64,000 nt of DNA from NCBI RefSeq assembly GCF_000146165.2, contig NC_004347.2:3829029-3893028 (forward strand), given 5' to 3'. The stretch comes from Shewanella oneidensis MR-1. GTDB taxonomy: Bacteria > Pseudomonadota > Gammaproteobacteria > Enterobacterales > Shewanellaceae. Position numbers and translations under genes: made by a program. Position 1 is the first letter of the stretch. Every line of letters begins with the position of its first letter. The notes under the pieces were generated by a model, which saw nothing but the letters and a program-made list of their open reading frames with translations, had not been told where the DNA came from and searched no databases. This document shows positions 35,648 through 45,173 of this stretch, in pieces.

Positions 35648-36400
35648 ATGATCAAACCAATCGCCTTGGCTGTCGCCTTAATCGTTGCACCATTTAGCAC
35701 CTTTGCCGCAAACTTTGTTGAAGGCACTCACTACACTCAAATTTCTGACAAAGCACTGAGCAGCGAACCCAAACTCACCGAGTTTTTCTCCTTCTATTGC
35801 CATAACTGCTTCAATATGGAAACCAATTATCTGCCTGATATCAAAGCTAACTTAAACAAAAGCATTGCATTTGATAGCAAGCATGTCGACTTTATGAACA
35901 GCGCTTTAGGGACTGAAGTCATGCGCTCGCTGGCAGTCATCCAAGATCTCGATAATAAAGATGCACTAACCCATGCAATGTTTGCAGCCATTCAAGGGGA
36001 AGAAGGCGCTAATGGCCATGACCACAGCGCACCTGGGCACAAGCACGAGTCACAAATCAACAGCCGTGACGACATTAAACAAGTCTTTGCTAAGTTTGGT
36101 ATCGACGCAGCTAAATACGACAAACTTGCCGACAGCAAGAGCACCGAGGAAAAGTTAGCCCTGTGGCGTGCCCAGCAGAATCAATTTCGTATTGAAAGTG
36201 TGCCAGCCTTTATTGTTAACGACAAATACGCGGTTAACCTAAGCAGTATCAGAACTCTAGATGAGCTGATTAGTTTAATTAACTACCTTGCCGTCGAAAA
36301 AGATCCACAGCCAGCAAAAAGTTCTGGTGGTAGCCTAAACTGGTTATTCTTAGCCTTTGCTGCCGTCTTCGCCCTTAGCCGTCAAACACGTTTGAGCTAA
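35648..36400 (+). CDS. DsbA/DsbL-like thiol oxidoreductase with GlyGly-CTERM tail
   Basis: A 250-residue exported thioredoxin-fold protein. Signal peptide 1-21 (STFAA), active site FFSFYCHNCFN with Cys51 and Cys54, and the cis-Pro loop SVPAFIVN. Compared with DsbA (CPHC) the dipeptide is His-Asn. Residues about 121-134 form an unusual His-rich insert (NGHDHSAPGHKHES). The C-terminus SGGSLNWLFLAFAAVF, then basic residues, fits the GlyGly-CTERM sorting signal cut by rhombosortase and found in Shewanella. It probably makes disulfides in the periplasm or at the surface. No dsbB partner is nearby. Confidence 0.85.
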   Translation: MIKPIALAVALIVAPFSTFAANFVEGTHYTQISDKALSSEPKLTEFFSFYCHNCFNMETNYLPDIKANLNKSIAFDSKHVDFMNSALGTEVMRSLAVIQDLDNKDALTHAMFAAIQGEEGANGHDHSAPGHKHESQINSRDDIKQVFAKFGIDAAKYDKLADSKSTEEKLALWRAQQNQFRIESVPAFIVNDKYAVNLSSIRTLDELISLINYLAVEKDPQPAKSSGGSLNWLFLAFAAVFALSRQTRLS

Positions 36401-36449
36401 CAGCTTAACCAATATAAGCCTCTGTTTTTTTGCAAATGGATGCTTTAGC

Positions 36450-36494
36450 GGACTGACAAGTCTCAATCAAAAATAAATCGATACTTGTCAGTCC
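36450..36494. repeat. 12-bp inverted repeat downstream of the DsbA-like gene
   Basis: Perfect arms GGACTGACAAGT (36450-36461) and ACTTGTCAGTCC (36483-36494) with a 21-nt A-rich loop, in the convergent gap before the cytochrome b561-type gene. It may act as a bidirectional terminator or be a small repeat element. Confidence 0.6.
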
Positions 36495-36560
36495 ACGCCA
36501 TTATTTAGCGCCAGATAAACTCCCTCAAGTTGAACCTAAAAGCTCAAGCGGTAACGGAAG

Positions 36561-37088
36561 TTATTGCCGAATAAACTCAATGATATGTGTTGCTGCCAAC
36601 ACAAGATGTAAGACTAAAAAGCCAATAAAAGCATCGGCACAAATTTGATGATAACCACGCCAAGTCATCGCCAGTGGGCTACCTTGATAAATAAACCATA
36701 CGACGCCAGTTAATCCTGTCGCGACTAGCAGTATCATCCCAATCCCTTCGATAGTACTAAACAAGCCTTTGCCACCTGCTACGGGGAGTTTGCCTTTAAA
36801 AAGGCCTTTAATGTCCTGCGCCAGTTGCCCCCAATCCCCCACCAACCAAGCAAAATACTGGTGCCATTTGCCTTGGAGGCTATTACGCAACAAAAATAAA
36901 ATCCCTAACGCTGAACACACCAATCCTAGGTAAACATGCAGATAATCCCAAACGCCAGCATTAGTGCGTAGGTTTCTACCGATAAAAATCCACGGACTGG
37001 TGCAGACGAGTATCCCAGAGAATAACACTATCCAGACGTGCAAACGCGCCAACAAAAAATCGAATACCTGGGTTAATTTGTTCGACAT
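36561..37088 (-). CDS. cytochrome b561-type membrane protein
   Basis: A 175-residue protein with about four membrane helices and well placed His residues: ARLHVWIVLFSGILV (helix 1), YLHVYLGLVCSALGIL, WRGYHQICADAFIGFLVLH and AATHIIEF. These fit heme-b ligands of the cytochrome b561/Ni-Fe hydrogenase b-subunit group, which pass electrons across the inner membrane. The partner is unknown. It follows hemG on the same strand by about 43 bp, so a shared transcript is possible. Confidence 0.8.
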   Translation of the reverse strand: MSNKLTQVFDFLLARLHVWIVLFSGILVCTSPWIFIGRNLRTNAGVWDYLHVYLGLVCSALGILFLLRNSLQGKWHQYFAWLVGDWGQLAQDIKGLFKGKLPVAGGKGLFSTIEGIGMILLVATGLTGVVWFIYQGSPLAMTWRGYHQICADAFIGFLVLHLVLAATHIIEFIRQ

Positions 37089-37131
37089 ATAGGGTTACCC
37101 TCGATAATCGGCATTAGCCTCACCCGCCCGC

Positions 37132-37653
37132 TTAGGCTTGATGGATTTGTAAACCAAACTCTTGCACTTTTTGCCAGTCTGTGTATTCAACATTGGTGAC
37201 AGGATCCGTTGGCCCCTTAGTTAACCACATGATAAAACGAATAATATTTCTATCGAAAGCATTATAACCTTGGTAATTCAGATTACCGCCAAACACTTGT
37301 AGCAACTTAGGGCGCCAAGTCGTTTTGCTTAAAAATGCTTGCATGTATGGGTTGGTTTCTGGAGTATTTTTCTCGGGTTTACGAGCCACTAAACTGACGG
37401 AGAAAAAGCCACTGACCTTTTGCGTGAGGATCTGTTGATGCTTTTGGATAAATTCGTACAACGCAGGATTATGTTTTCCGTGACGAATACTCGCGCCAAT
37501 AATGATCTTATCGAAAGACTCCATCGCAGGGACAGCCTTAATATCCGCAATCACCACCGAATTACCCAACTCTTTGAGTTGCTGAGCTAACTGATTGGTG
37601 ATTTTACGAGTGTGGCCATGAACACTGGAAAAGATGATCAGAATTTTTTTCAC
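37132..37653 (-). CDS. hemG: HemG, menaquinone-dependent protoporphyrinogen IX dehydrogenase
   Basis: A 173-residue flavodoxin-like enzyme oxidising protoporphyrinogen IX to protoporphyrin IX in heme synthesis, using the quinone pool. FMN-binding loop ILIIFSSVHGHTRKITNQLA at the start (SSVHGHT), and DKIIIGASIRHGKHNPALY are diagnostic of HemG (E. coli 181 residues); the long loop with ETNPYMQAFLSKTTWRP also fits. A cytochrome b-type gene follows on the same strand. Confidence 0.93.
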   Translation of the reverse strand: MKKILIIFSSVHGHTRKITNQLAQQLKELGNSVVIADIKAVPAMESFDKIIIGASIRHGKHNPALYEFIQKHQQILTQKVSGFFSVSLVARKPEKNTPETNPYMQAFLSKTTWRPKLLQVFGGNLNYQGYNAFDRNIIRFIMWLTKGPTDPVTNVEYTDWQKVQEFGLQIHQA

Positions 37654-38168
37654 TTAAGCCTCGATTATCTCAATAAAAATAAGAAAAAGCGGCCAGAAAA
37701 AAGACAAGACGGCGGCTTTATGTTGACCTCAACATACCGTTAAATGCGGGACTTAATCCCTCGCAATACAGAAGATAACGACGATATACACAATGCGCCT
37801 GTATTAGGAACAACTCAGATAACGGCATTAAGGTTTATCACGCAAAAAGCAAACTGCCTATTACGATATTGCATACTAGGTGATTTAGTCATCTATTTAC
37901 ATGAAATAGATCACGGGCTTAGCGCCAAATATCAACTCGATATACGGTAATTCTAGCTTGCTCACAAAAATAAAAATCCACAGTGTGGAGATCAAAATGT
38001 TACAAAACCAGCAATTCCAGCCATAGTCTAGGCGGAACGAATAAAAGCAAACCAATTCGGAGACTTAAAGATAACAATCGACTAAGCTAGACACACTTCG
38101 CGAAGCGAGCTTTCTTCCGAAAGTGCTACGCAACCTAAATAGACAGACAAGCAATACAGGGTTAAGGC
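37654..38168. other. 515-bp intergenic region, nothing convincing
   Basis: It lies between divergent hemG and the TIGR03899-type gene. A 68-codon frame (37744-37950, plus) has no ribosome site and no family and I do not call it. The sequence CTTCGCGAAGCG near 38096-38107 is a short palindrome of unknown meaning. Promoters for both flanking genes should be here. Confidence 0.5.
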
Positions 38169-39008
38169 ATGAAAGATTCAGATATTTTAATGCTTGCGGA
38201 TGAAGCAGCTCCCGCAGCCGAGGTCTCTGCCCGTAAAAAGGCACTTTTGCTCGGGCGTCAACTCGGGCTTGCCAGTGAAGAAGAATATCGTCCAGCCAAC
38301 GCCTCCATTGCCGAACGTGCCCAGCACCGAGAACGTAAACTTGCCAGCCAGTATCAGGCCAATGTCGAAACCATATTCGCCCTCGCCTTGAGTTATACCT
38401 CTTCCGATATGACGGGAGTGGATCTCGATCCCGACTGGAGCCATCAATTTTTTCTGATGGCAGAACAAATCCATAATCGAAGAATGCAAGACCTATGGGC
38501 ACGCATTCTCTCCAGTGAAATCATCAACCCGGGTAACTTTAGCCTGCGCACCTTAGCGCTACTTAAGCAATTAACCCACAGAGAAGCGCAAATCCTTGAG
38601 AAAGCACTGGGCATGGCAGCCAAGGTGAATAATGAACAACGCCTAAAACTCATCAGTGGCTATCGACTCACTGGCGGACTTGGTCAATATTTTCGCAAAC
38701 ATACCAGCATCACCTTAGGCCTCTCTCAGTTTGGTCTACCCTACTCCAGTATTCTCACGCTAGTCGATGCGGGGATCCTCCACAGCAGCGAATTTGAAAC
38801 CGGCTTACTCAATAATAAAACCCCGATTCAACTCACTATGCCCGGGATTCAAATGAGGCTCACCCCAAAAAGCGGTAATCTGCTCTTTAGCTACTATCGA
38901 TTAACACCCATTGGGGATGAACTGGCGCAACTTGTGCTTCCTAAACAGGATGAAGAATACCTTAAAGCCCTTCAAGCCTTGTTTTCCAAGGATTTTAAGA
39001 TTGAATAA
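38169..39008 (+). CDS. TIGR03899-type protein, function unknown
   Basis: A 279-residue soluble protein. DLDPDWSHQFFLMAEQIHNRRMQDLWARI and REAQILEKALGMAA (quoted in parts) match what I know as the TIGR03899/DUF2806 group of Vibrio and Shewanella. That group has no known function. No signal peptide or membrane span. It converges on cysC with only about 20 bp between. Confidence 0.8.
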   Translation: MKDSDILMLADEAAPAAEVSARKKALLLGRQLGLASEEEYRPANASIAERAQHRERKLASQYQANVETIFALALSYTSSDMTGVDLDPDWSHQFFLMAEQIHNRRMQDLWARILSSEIINPGNFSLRTLALLKQLTHREAQILEKALGMAAKVNNEQRLKLISGYRLTGGLGQYFRKHTSITLGLSQFGLPYSSILTLVDAGILHSSEFETGLLNNKTPIQLTMPGIQMRLTPKSGNLLFSYYRLTPIGDELAQLVLPKQDEEYLKALQALFSKDFKIE

Positions 39009-39029
39009 CAAGGCTGTTATGGACAGACT

Positions 39030-39647
39030 TTATGCCAGTGATGCGAGTCGATTTGAACTAATAACGTCGATTGCGGTTAAATAATCAATCAAAGCATGTA
39101 CTTGAGAAGCTAAATCCCCTTTGCTGGTATCAATAGTTAACTCAGCCGAGAGAGGTGCCTCATAGGGCGATGAAATCCCTGTAAAATGCGCAATTTCGCC
39201 CTTGCGTGCTTTAACATATAACCCTTTAGGATCGCGCAGTTCACACACGCTGAGTGGTGTTGATACGTGCACTTCAATAAATTGTCCCTCAGGGAATCTT
39301 GCCCGTATGCTATCGCGCTCCTCACGGGTGGGGGAGATAAAGGCTGATAACACCACTAGGCCTGCATCGACCATAAGCTTTGCTACCTCGCCAACGCGGC
39401 GCAGGTTCTCATCCCTATCGGCCACGCTAAAACCCAAATCCTTACATAGACCATGACGGACATTATCGCCATCAAGCAGATAGGTGTGAAAACCCGCTTC
39501 AAATAATGCTCGCTCAAGCGCACCTGCGAGGGTCGACTTACCTGCGCCAGAAAGCCCAGTAAACCACAGCAAAACTGGATTCTGCCCTTTAAGTCTGGCT
39601 CTGGCTGCTTGGTCGACACTATGTTGATGCCACACAATATTGCTCAT
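39030..39647 (-). CDS. cysC: adenylylsulfate (APS) kinase
   Basis: A 205-residue kinase making PAPS from APS. The P-loop is [18 protein letters not shown]; other signatures are [44 protein letters not shown] and [14 protein letters not shown]. It is the last gene of the cobA-cysD-cysN-(transporter)-cysC set. GAGGAG precedes the ATG. The gene between cysN and cysC is broken but cysC itself is intact. Confidence 0.97.
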   Translation of the reverse strand: MSNIVWHQHSVDQAARARLKGQNPVLLWFTGLSGAGKSTLAGALERALFEAGFHTYLLDGDNVRHGLCKDLGFSVADRDENLRRVGEVAKLMVDAGLVVLSAFISPTREERDSIRARFPEGQFIEVHVSTPLSVCELRDPKGLYVKARKGEIAHFTGISSPYEAPLSAELTIDTSKGDLASQVHALIDYLTAIDVISSNRLASLA

Positions 39648-39696
39648 AAAAACTCCTCAAACCTTTGTAAACTTGCGGCCAAAGGCAAAAATATCG

Positions 39697-40143
39697 TTAA
39701 AACGGAAAGATGATAGGCACCATAAAAATCACAAAGGGTTCCCCCAAGAATCGTCGCATAATTAAGTGGCAGTAATAACTTAGCGGGCACATGGGCCTGA
39801 TTACGGCGCACAACCCCAATCAAAGATGCCACAACCGTAGTGTTATTGGTAAAAGATGACAGCAGCGCCCTAGAAAACCCCGTATTGCCATCGTCACCGC
39901 GAGGGAATTATTGCCAATCACTTGGCTTAACTTCCCCAGCAATGAGGTCTTTTCCAGTGCCGTCGCCGCGAGCACCAATAACACTAATGTGACTAGCCCG
40001 GTATTGGTAAAGCTAGTGAGTGCCGTGTCGAGCGTTACCATCCCTAAGAGGTAACAAAGTAAAAAAGCAAATAAAAACAACACCGCAGGGTTTATGCGGC
40101 CAGCAATTAAGCCAGCCAACAACCCAAACAACACTATCGCCAA
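39697..40143 (-). pseudogene. remnant of an SLC13-type sulfate transporter
   Basis: The first part (from TTG at 40143) reads FGLLAGLIAGRINPAVLFLF, TNTGLVTLVLLVLAATALEK, matching the N-terminus of SLC13/CitM-type permeases. At the A4 run 39874-39877 the frame shifts; the other frame then reads ALLSSFTNNTTVVASLIGVV and LPLNYATILGGTL, the family's next motif. At about 39735 it jumps to VIFMVPIIFPF and a stop (39697), which looks like the protein's C-terminus. So one indel plus a large internal deletion. An intact copy would have about 570 residues. It sits where other Shewanella carry this transporter between cysN and cysC. Confidence 0.8.
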
Positions 40144-40145
40144 TA

Positions 40146-40180
40146 GTCACAAGTCACAAGTCACAAGTCACAAGTCACAA
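40146..40180. repeat. heptanucleotide tandem repeat, 5 copies of GTCACAA
   Basis: Five perfect head-to-tail copies of GTCACAA fill almost the whole gap between the cysN stop and the broken transporter start. Seven-base units change reading frame with copy number, so this is a slippage-prone tract. Confidence 0.95.
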
Positions 40181-40181
40181 A

Positions 40182-41639
40182 TTAGGCTCCAAGCTTTGAA
40201 ATATCAATCGCTTGCCAGTGCGGAAAGTGTTTACGCACTAGGGCATTAAACTCCAGCTCAAAGGCACTAAATGGTGATGATACTTGCTTGCTAACATGTT
40301 GACCTGACACCACCATTACCGCTGCTACTGTTGCATTGGATAAACGGTCTATCAGGATCATACCGCCGGTATCACGCACTAATGAATAAGCATCGAAGAC
40401 AATGTCTTCTGTCAGCTCTAAGGTGACGCGAGCAATCGCATTTAGCCCTAAACCTTCGCCCTCAACACTCGCGGCACTGCTACGTGCAAGCGTATTTACA
40501 TCAACCACATAGTCGATAGCCGTGACCGAGGCTTGAGTCTTTTTACCCGCAACCTTGATGTCATATAACTGACCGAGTTGTAATGGCTTTTCATCCATCC
40601 ACACCAAATCGGCAATGATTTGATTGGCAACCTGTGGCGCACTGTCAGGAAGTGCCAGTAAATCACCACGGGAAATATCGATTTCATCTTCCAAGGTAAT
40701 AGTGACGGCTTGCCCCGCCGTGACCTCAGGTAAATCACCATCGAAGGTGACGATACGTTCAACTTTACTGCGTTTACCCGAGGGCAGTGCCACTACTTGG
40801 TCACCCACCTTGATAACACCGGAAGCTAAAGTACCCGCAAAACCGCGAAAATCGAGGTTAGGACGCGACACGTATTGCACAGGGAATCGAGCCGGTAAGG
40901 CGCTGAGTTCACGTTGGGTATCAATGGTTTCTAACAATTCCAGTAGCGTACCGCCCTGATACCAAGGGGTATGTAAACTTGGCTCGACCACGTTGTCGCC
41001 ATTTAGCGCAGATAAGGGTACAAAATGAATATCTAGCTCACCAAAGCCTTTAACGAACTCACTAAAATCATTACGGATACGGTTGAATACCTGCTCATCA
41101 AACCCAAGTAAGTCCATTTTGTTGATCGCCACAACAAAGTGACGGATCCCCAGCAATGAAGCAATAAAAGCATGACGCTTGGTTTGCGTTTGTACGCCAT
41201 AACGCGCATCAACTAAAATCACCGCAAGATCGCAGGTCGAAGCGCCAGTCGCCATATTACGGGTGTACTGTTCATGGCCGGGGGTGTCGGCAATAATAAA
41301 CTTACGCTTATCGCTTGAAAAATAACGGTAAGCCACATCGATAGTGATGCCCTGCTCACGCTCAGCTTGCAAGCCATCCACCAGCAAGGCTAAGTCGATT
41401 GCTTCGCCCGTTGTCCCCATCTTAGCGCTATCATTTTTTAAGCTGGCTAATTGATCTTCATAGATCTGCGCGCTGTCATGCAGCAAACGACCTATCAAGG
41501 TGCTCTTACCATCGTCAACGCTGCCGCAGGTTAAAAAGCGCAGCAAACCTTTATGTTGCTGCTGGGCGAGATATTCTTTAACTCCGTGCTGGCTGATTTC
41601 AGCCGCCATGCGATTGGTTTTACTGACTGCTTTATCCAT
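40182..41639 (-). CDS. cysN: sulfate adenylyltransferase subunit 1 (GTPase)
   Basis: A 485-residue EF-Tu-like GTPase that powers APS synthesis with CysD. G1 [17 protein letters not shown], the switch region [13 protein letters not shown]3 [17 protein letters not shown] and G4 [10 protein letters not shown] are all present; the beta-barrel domains follow. It does not carry a fused APS kinase; that is the separate cysC. It follows cysD by about 157 bp on the same strand. Confidence 0.97.
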   Translation of the reverse strand: MDKAVSKTNRMAAEISQHGVKEYLAQQQHKGLLRFLTCGSVDDGKSTLIGRLLHDSAQIYEDQLASLKNDSAKMGTTGEAIDLALLVDGLQAEREQGITIDVAYRYFSSDKRKFIIADTPGHEQYTRNMATGASTCDLAVILVDARYGVQTQTKRHAFIASLLGIRHFVVAINKMDLLGFDEQVFNRIRNDFSEFVKGFGELDIHFVPLSALNGDNVVEPSLHTPWYQGGTLLELLETIDTQRELSALPARFPVQYVSRPNLDFRGFAGTLASGVIKVGDQVVALPSGKRSKVERIVTFDGDLPEVTAGQAVTITLEDEIDISRGDLLALPDSAPQVANQIIADLVWMDEKPLQLGQLYDIKVAGKKTQASVTAIDYVVDVNTLARSSAASVEGEGLGLNAIARVTLELTEDIVFDAYSLVRDTGGMILIDRLSNATVAAVMVVSGQHVSKQVSSPFSAFELEFNALVRKHFPHWQAIDISKLGA

Positions 41640-41796
41640 CTTAATCTCACTCTTATCTGGCTAACCTATTCGCGAAACTAGCGGTATCACGCGCTTTATT
41701 GCTTGATATAAAACCTGCATAAAGGCATTCGCGAAATCGATTTTATCTGTCGTAGGAATACGCTTTCGGCTTAATCTGAAGCAATTACCTTGGCGT

Positions 41797-42705
41797 TTAG
41801 AAATAACCTTGGCGTTTCTTTTGCTCCATCGACGCACTCTGGTCCGAGTCAATTAACCGACCTTGACGTTCACTCGAACGGGTTAACAGCATTTCTTCGA
41901 TGATTTTTTCGAGATTATCCGCCTGGGAATGCATTGCCGCCGTTAATGGATAACAGCCTAAGGTTCTAAAACGCACCACCTCATACTTAATCGCTTCGCC
42001 TTCCTCGAGCTTCATGCGCTCGTCGTCAGCCATAATTAACTGACCAGCACGTTCAACCACAGGGCGCTCAGCTGCAAAATACAGGGGCACTAACTCAATG
42101 TTTTCTTGATAGATATATTGCCAAATATCGAGTTCGGTCCAATTCGATAACGGGAAGACACGAATGCTTTCCCCCTTATTCACTGCCCCGTTATAGGTAC
42201 GCCATAATTCAGGACGTTGATTTTTAGGGTCCCATCTGTGGTGGCGATCGCGGAAAGAATACACCCGTTCCTTCGCGCGGGATTTTTCTTCATCGCGGCG
42301 AGCGCCACCAAAAGCGGCATCGAAACCATATTGGTTTAATGCTTGCTTTAAGCCTTGAGTTTTCATGATGTCAGTGTGTTTTGCACTGCCGTGATCAAAG
42401 GGATTTATCCCCTGCGCAACACCCTCAGGATTGGTGTGAGTTAATAATTCAAAGCCGAATTTTTTGGCCTGCGCATCACGAAAGGCGATCATCTCTTTGA
42501 ATTTCCAGCCCGTATCCACATGCAACAAGGGGAAAGGGATCTTGCCCGGATAAAAGGCTTTACGCGCAAGGTGTAACATCACCGAAGAATCTTTTCCGAT
42601 GGAATACAACATAACTGGATTGTCGAATTCGGCAGCGACTTCGCGAATGATCTGAATGCTTTCGGCTTCCAATTGTTGTAAGTGGCTTAATTCACGCCCG
42701 GCCAT
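41797..42705 (-). CDS. cysD: sulfate adenylyltransferase subunit 2
   Basis: A 302-residue ATP sulfurylase catalytic subunit (E. coli 302). Signature PP-loop motif [19 protein letters not shown], then [32 protein letters not shown] and the C-terminal [19 protein letters not shown]. With CysN it makes APS from sulfate and ATP. It follows cobA by about 80 bp. Together with cobA it forms the first part of an apparent cys operon. Confidence 0.97.
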   Translation of the reverse strand: MAGRELSHLQQLEAESIQIIREVAAEFDNPVMLYSIGKDSSVMLHLARKAFYPGKIPFPLLHVDTGWKFKEMIAFRDAQAKKFGFELLTHTNPEGVAQGINPFDHGSAKHTDIMKTQGLKQALNQYGFDAAFGGARRDEEKSRAKERVYSFRDRHHRWDPKNQRPELWRTYNGAVNKGESIRVFPLSNWTELDIWQYIYQENIELVPLYFAAERPVVERAGQLIMADDERMKLEEGEAIKYEVVRFRTLGCYPLTAAMHSQADNLEKIIEEMLLTRSSERQGRLIDSDQSASMEQKKRQGYF

Positions 42706-42785
42706 ACTCTTCTCCGTTTACCTAATATGTGCTGCGACTGGCAGCGGGGTTAGCTTAACTATTTATATAACACTATCTAATGTAA

Positions 42786-43616
42786 CTAAATTTTTACTGC
42801 GACTTTGGGAGCATTTAACGCTTCAAGCGACTGCGAGCCTTCGGCCTTAGGTTGAAACCAATTTAAGGTTTCAGACAACCCCACCACTTCACCAATGATC
42901 ATTAAGGCGGGCATCTGCAACTTGGGATCGGCCGCGAGTTGTTCGAGTGAATCTAATTGCCCAATAAAACGTTGCTGCGACTGAGTAGTCGCCTTCGAAA
43001 CAATTGCCACTGGTGTTTGTGGGCTACGACCTGCGTTGATTAATCCAGCTCGGATCACGCCCGCGTTCAAAATTCCCATATATACGACCAAAGTATTGTT
43101 TGGATTAGCATAACCCTGCCAATCCATTGGACGGCTTTCTAACTGACAATGGCCAGTAATAAACGTCACTCCTTGAGCATAATCCCGATGCGTTAATGGA
43201 ATGCCTGTATAAGCCGCTGTGCCACTGGCGGCGGTGATACCGGGTACCACTTCAAATTCAACGCCCGCATCAACCAAGGTTTGTAGCTCTTCACCGCCGC
43301 GACCAAAAATAAAGGGATCGCCCCCCTTTAAGCGCACGACATTTTTACGGGTATAGGCTTTAGTCACCAGTAACTGATTTATGTCGTCTTGCGCCGCACT
43401 ATGCTTGCCAGCGCGCTTACCGACAGCAATTTTTTCAGCATCTTTGGGGATTAGATCGAGAATATCTTGACTGACGAGCGCATCATACAACACCGCATCG
43501 GCAGACTTTAGGATACGCCATGCCTTGAGAGTTAATAGCTCAACATCTCCGGGACCCGCGCCAACCAGCCAGACTTTACCCTTCGCGCTTTGGCCCGGTA
43601 ACGATAAAATTTCCAT
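42786..43616 (-). CDS. cobA: uroporphyrinogen-III C-methyltransferase
   Basis: 276 residues from the ATG at 43616 (MEILSLPGQSAKGKV), preceded by GGGGAA; an extension to 43688 is not supported. It methylates uroporphyrinogen III twice, using SAM, to precorrin-2, the siroheme precursor needed by sulfite reductase CysI. Motifs: VWLVGAGPGDVELLTLKA, LYDALVSQDIL, VRLKGGDPFIFGRGGEE and GITAASGTAAYTGIPLTHR. It lacks the CysG oxidase/ferrochelatase part. It heads the cysDNC group, which fits its role in sulfur assimilation. Confidence 0.96.
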   Translation of the reverse strand: MEILSLPGQSAKGKVWLVGAGPGDVELLTLKAWRILKSADAVLYDALVSQDILDLIPKDAEKIAVGKRAGKHSAAQDDINQLLVTKAYTRKNVVRLKGGDPFIFGRGGEELQTLVDAGVEFEVVPGITAASGTAAYTGIPLTHRDYAQGVTFITGHCQLESRPMDWQGYANPNNTLVVYMGILNAGVIRAGLINAGRSPQTPVAIVSKATTQSQQRFIGQLDSLEQLAADPKLQMPALMIIGEVVGLSETLNWFQPKAEGSQSLEALNAPKVAVKI

Positions 43617-44042
43617 CACATTCCCCGAAATGAGTTCAATGTGTAGCAATATAGCGCCTGTTATATTCCATAATAAATATAAAATCATTAATTGTTATAT
43701 CAAAAAGAAATATCAAAAAGGATTGCAACCTACTGCTGAATGATTATTGAGGACGATAGAAAAACTACAAGTGCAAAAAATTTTTAATATAATGAAATTT
43801 AAAGAAAATATATTAACAAGGGCAAATAATCTGACAATCCAAACATCCGTCAGCTCACATAACAACACTAAGTTATTGCTAAAAATTCTACTGAAGCGGG
43901 TCATCAGCGAGAGATCACCATGCAATCACAGTCTTTATCGAGAACGATTGGGGGATTTCTTCTGCATGAATTCATAAACGAATGTTAAGCTGGATACAAA
44001 AAATATAAAGCGTAAAGCAAACAGACACATCAAGGAGAGTCG
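43617..44042. other. intergenic region, nothing convincing
   Basis: About 425 bp between divergent cobA and the broken pldA. A 76-codon frame (43747-43977, plus) has neither ribosome site nor family and has skewed composition. Promoters for both sides are expected; an AAGGAG site stands just before the pldA ATG. Confidence 0.5.
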
Positions 44043-44999
44043 ATGTCCCCATTTTATCAAGGTATTGCATTAATCGGACTGCTAACTTGTACTGGGTTAC
44101 AGGCAGAGGGATCTTTAATCAAAGATCGTGTTAAGGATGAACTGGCGACTTCCGAACACCCATTTGTGATTACGCCGCATAAAGTCAATTAGATTTTACC
44201 CGTCACCTATAACCCCAACCCGAATATGGCCCCTATGCAGGGGAGGCTGCTGGAAGTAATTATGCACTAGATGAAATGGAGGCTAATTTTCAGATAAGCT
44301 TCAAGTTTCATATTTGGTACAATATCGTCGGCGATAATGACCACCTATTTTTTTGCCTATACCAATCAATCCTATTGGCAGGTATACAACCAAGAAATTT
44401 CCTCGCCCTTTCGCGAAACCAATCACGAACCTGAAATCTTTATGCTCTTCAATAACGATTGGAAAATCGGCGGGATAACAAACTCTTTTTGGGGATTTGG
44501 CGCTGTCCACCAGTCCAATGGTAAAGCGGGTTTATTATCCCGTAGTTGGAACCGCCTTTATGGCACGATGATCTTTGATGCTGGTCCATTGGCGTTTTCA
44601 ACTAAAGCGTGGTGGCGTATCCCTGAGGATGAAAAAACCAATATTCACCAGCCCCGTGGCAATGATAACCCTAATATTGATGACTATATCGGTCATGCCG
44701 AATCTGTCGGTGTTTATGGGATTGATGCTCATAGATTCACTCTGAACGTAAAAACCAACTTTAAAGATATTGACTGCGGCTCGGCGGAACTCACTTGGAG
44801 CTACCCCATCGTAGGTAATTTACGCCTTTATACTCAATACATTAATGGATATGGTGAAAGTCTTATCGACTACAATCACCATAATCACCATAATCACCAT
44901 AATCACCATAATCACCATAATCACCATAATCACCATAATCACCATAATCACCATAATCAGCGAATTGGAATTGGGGTTTCACTTAACGATATTCTCTAG
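44043..44999 (+). pseudogene. pldA: outer membrane phospholipase A, broken, with 9-bp repeat expansion
   Basis: An AAGGAG-led ATG starts a signal peptide (MSPFYQGIALIGLLTCTGLQA), then SEHPFVITPHKVN and a TAG stop at 44190-44192 where PldA has Tyr. Beyond it PldA continues in two frames: PYAGEAAGSNYALDEM (needing one extra base near 44221) and, back in the first frame after a T7 run (44348-44354), EISSPFRETNHEPEIFML, HQSNGKAGLLSRSWNRLYG (active-site His and Ser) and GYGESLIDYN. Nine copies of Asn-His-His follow at 44874-44954, before QRIGIGVSLNDIL. So one nonsense and two frameshifts break it. Confidence 0.88.
44874..44954. repeat. 9-bp tandem repeat, 9 copies of AATCACCAT
   Basis: Nine perfect copies of AATCACCAT encode (Asn-His-His)9 in frame, inside the last beta-hairpin region of pldA. 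E. coli PldA has GESLIDYNFNQTRVGVG here with no repeat. Confidence 0.97.
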
Positions 45000-45173
45000 G
45001 ACGTGACACGGCACAAAAAATAGCCATAATTCTATGCTGACGCGGCAAAACTGCTGGTAAATTGCTCAGCAGCGAGCAAATAAAAGGGACCTAATGATGA
45101 TTTTGATTGCCAACAGAGGCATTTACATCGATAGTCGCACACCTTTTAGCCGTAAAGGTCGTCATGGAGGAAT

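Noticed and set aside
37744..37950. 68-codon plus-strand frame upstream of the TIGR03899-type gene
   Set aside because: No ribosome binding site, no recognisable domain, and low-confidence composition; left as intergenic.
39644..39832. Separate 62-codon gene before cysC
   Set aside because: Its first part is the out-of-frame continuation of the broken transporter and the rest is a chance frame past the deletion.
43747..43977. 76-codon plus-strand frame between cobA and pldA
   Set aside because: No ribosome binding site, A/T-driven composition, no family.
44874..44954. Repeat array as a CRISPR or as a vector His tag
   Set aside because: The units are contiguous 9-mers without spacers, in frame within pldA, and encode Asn-His-His, not a polyhistidine tag. 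It is a coding tandem repeat.
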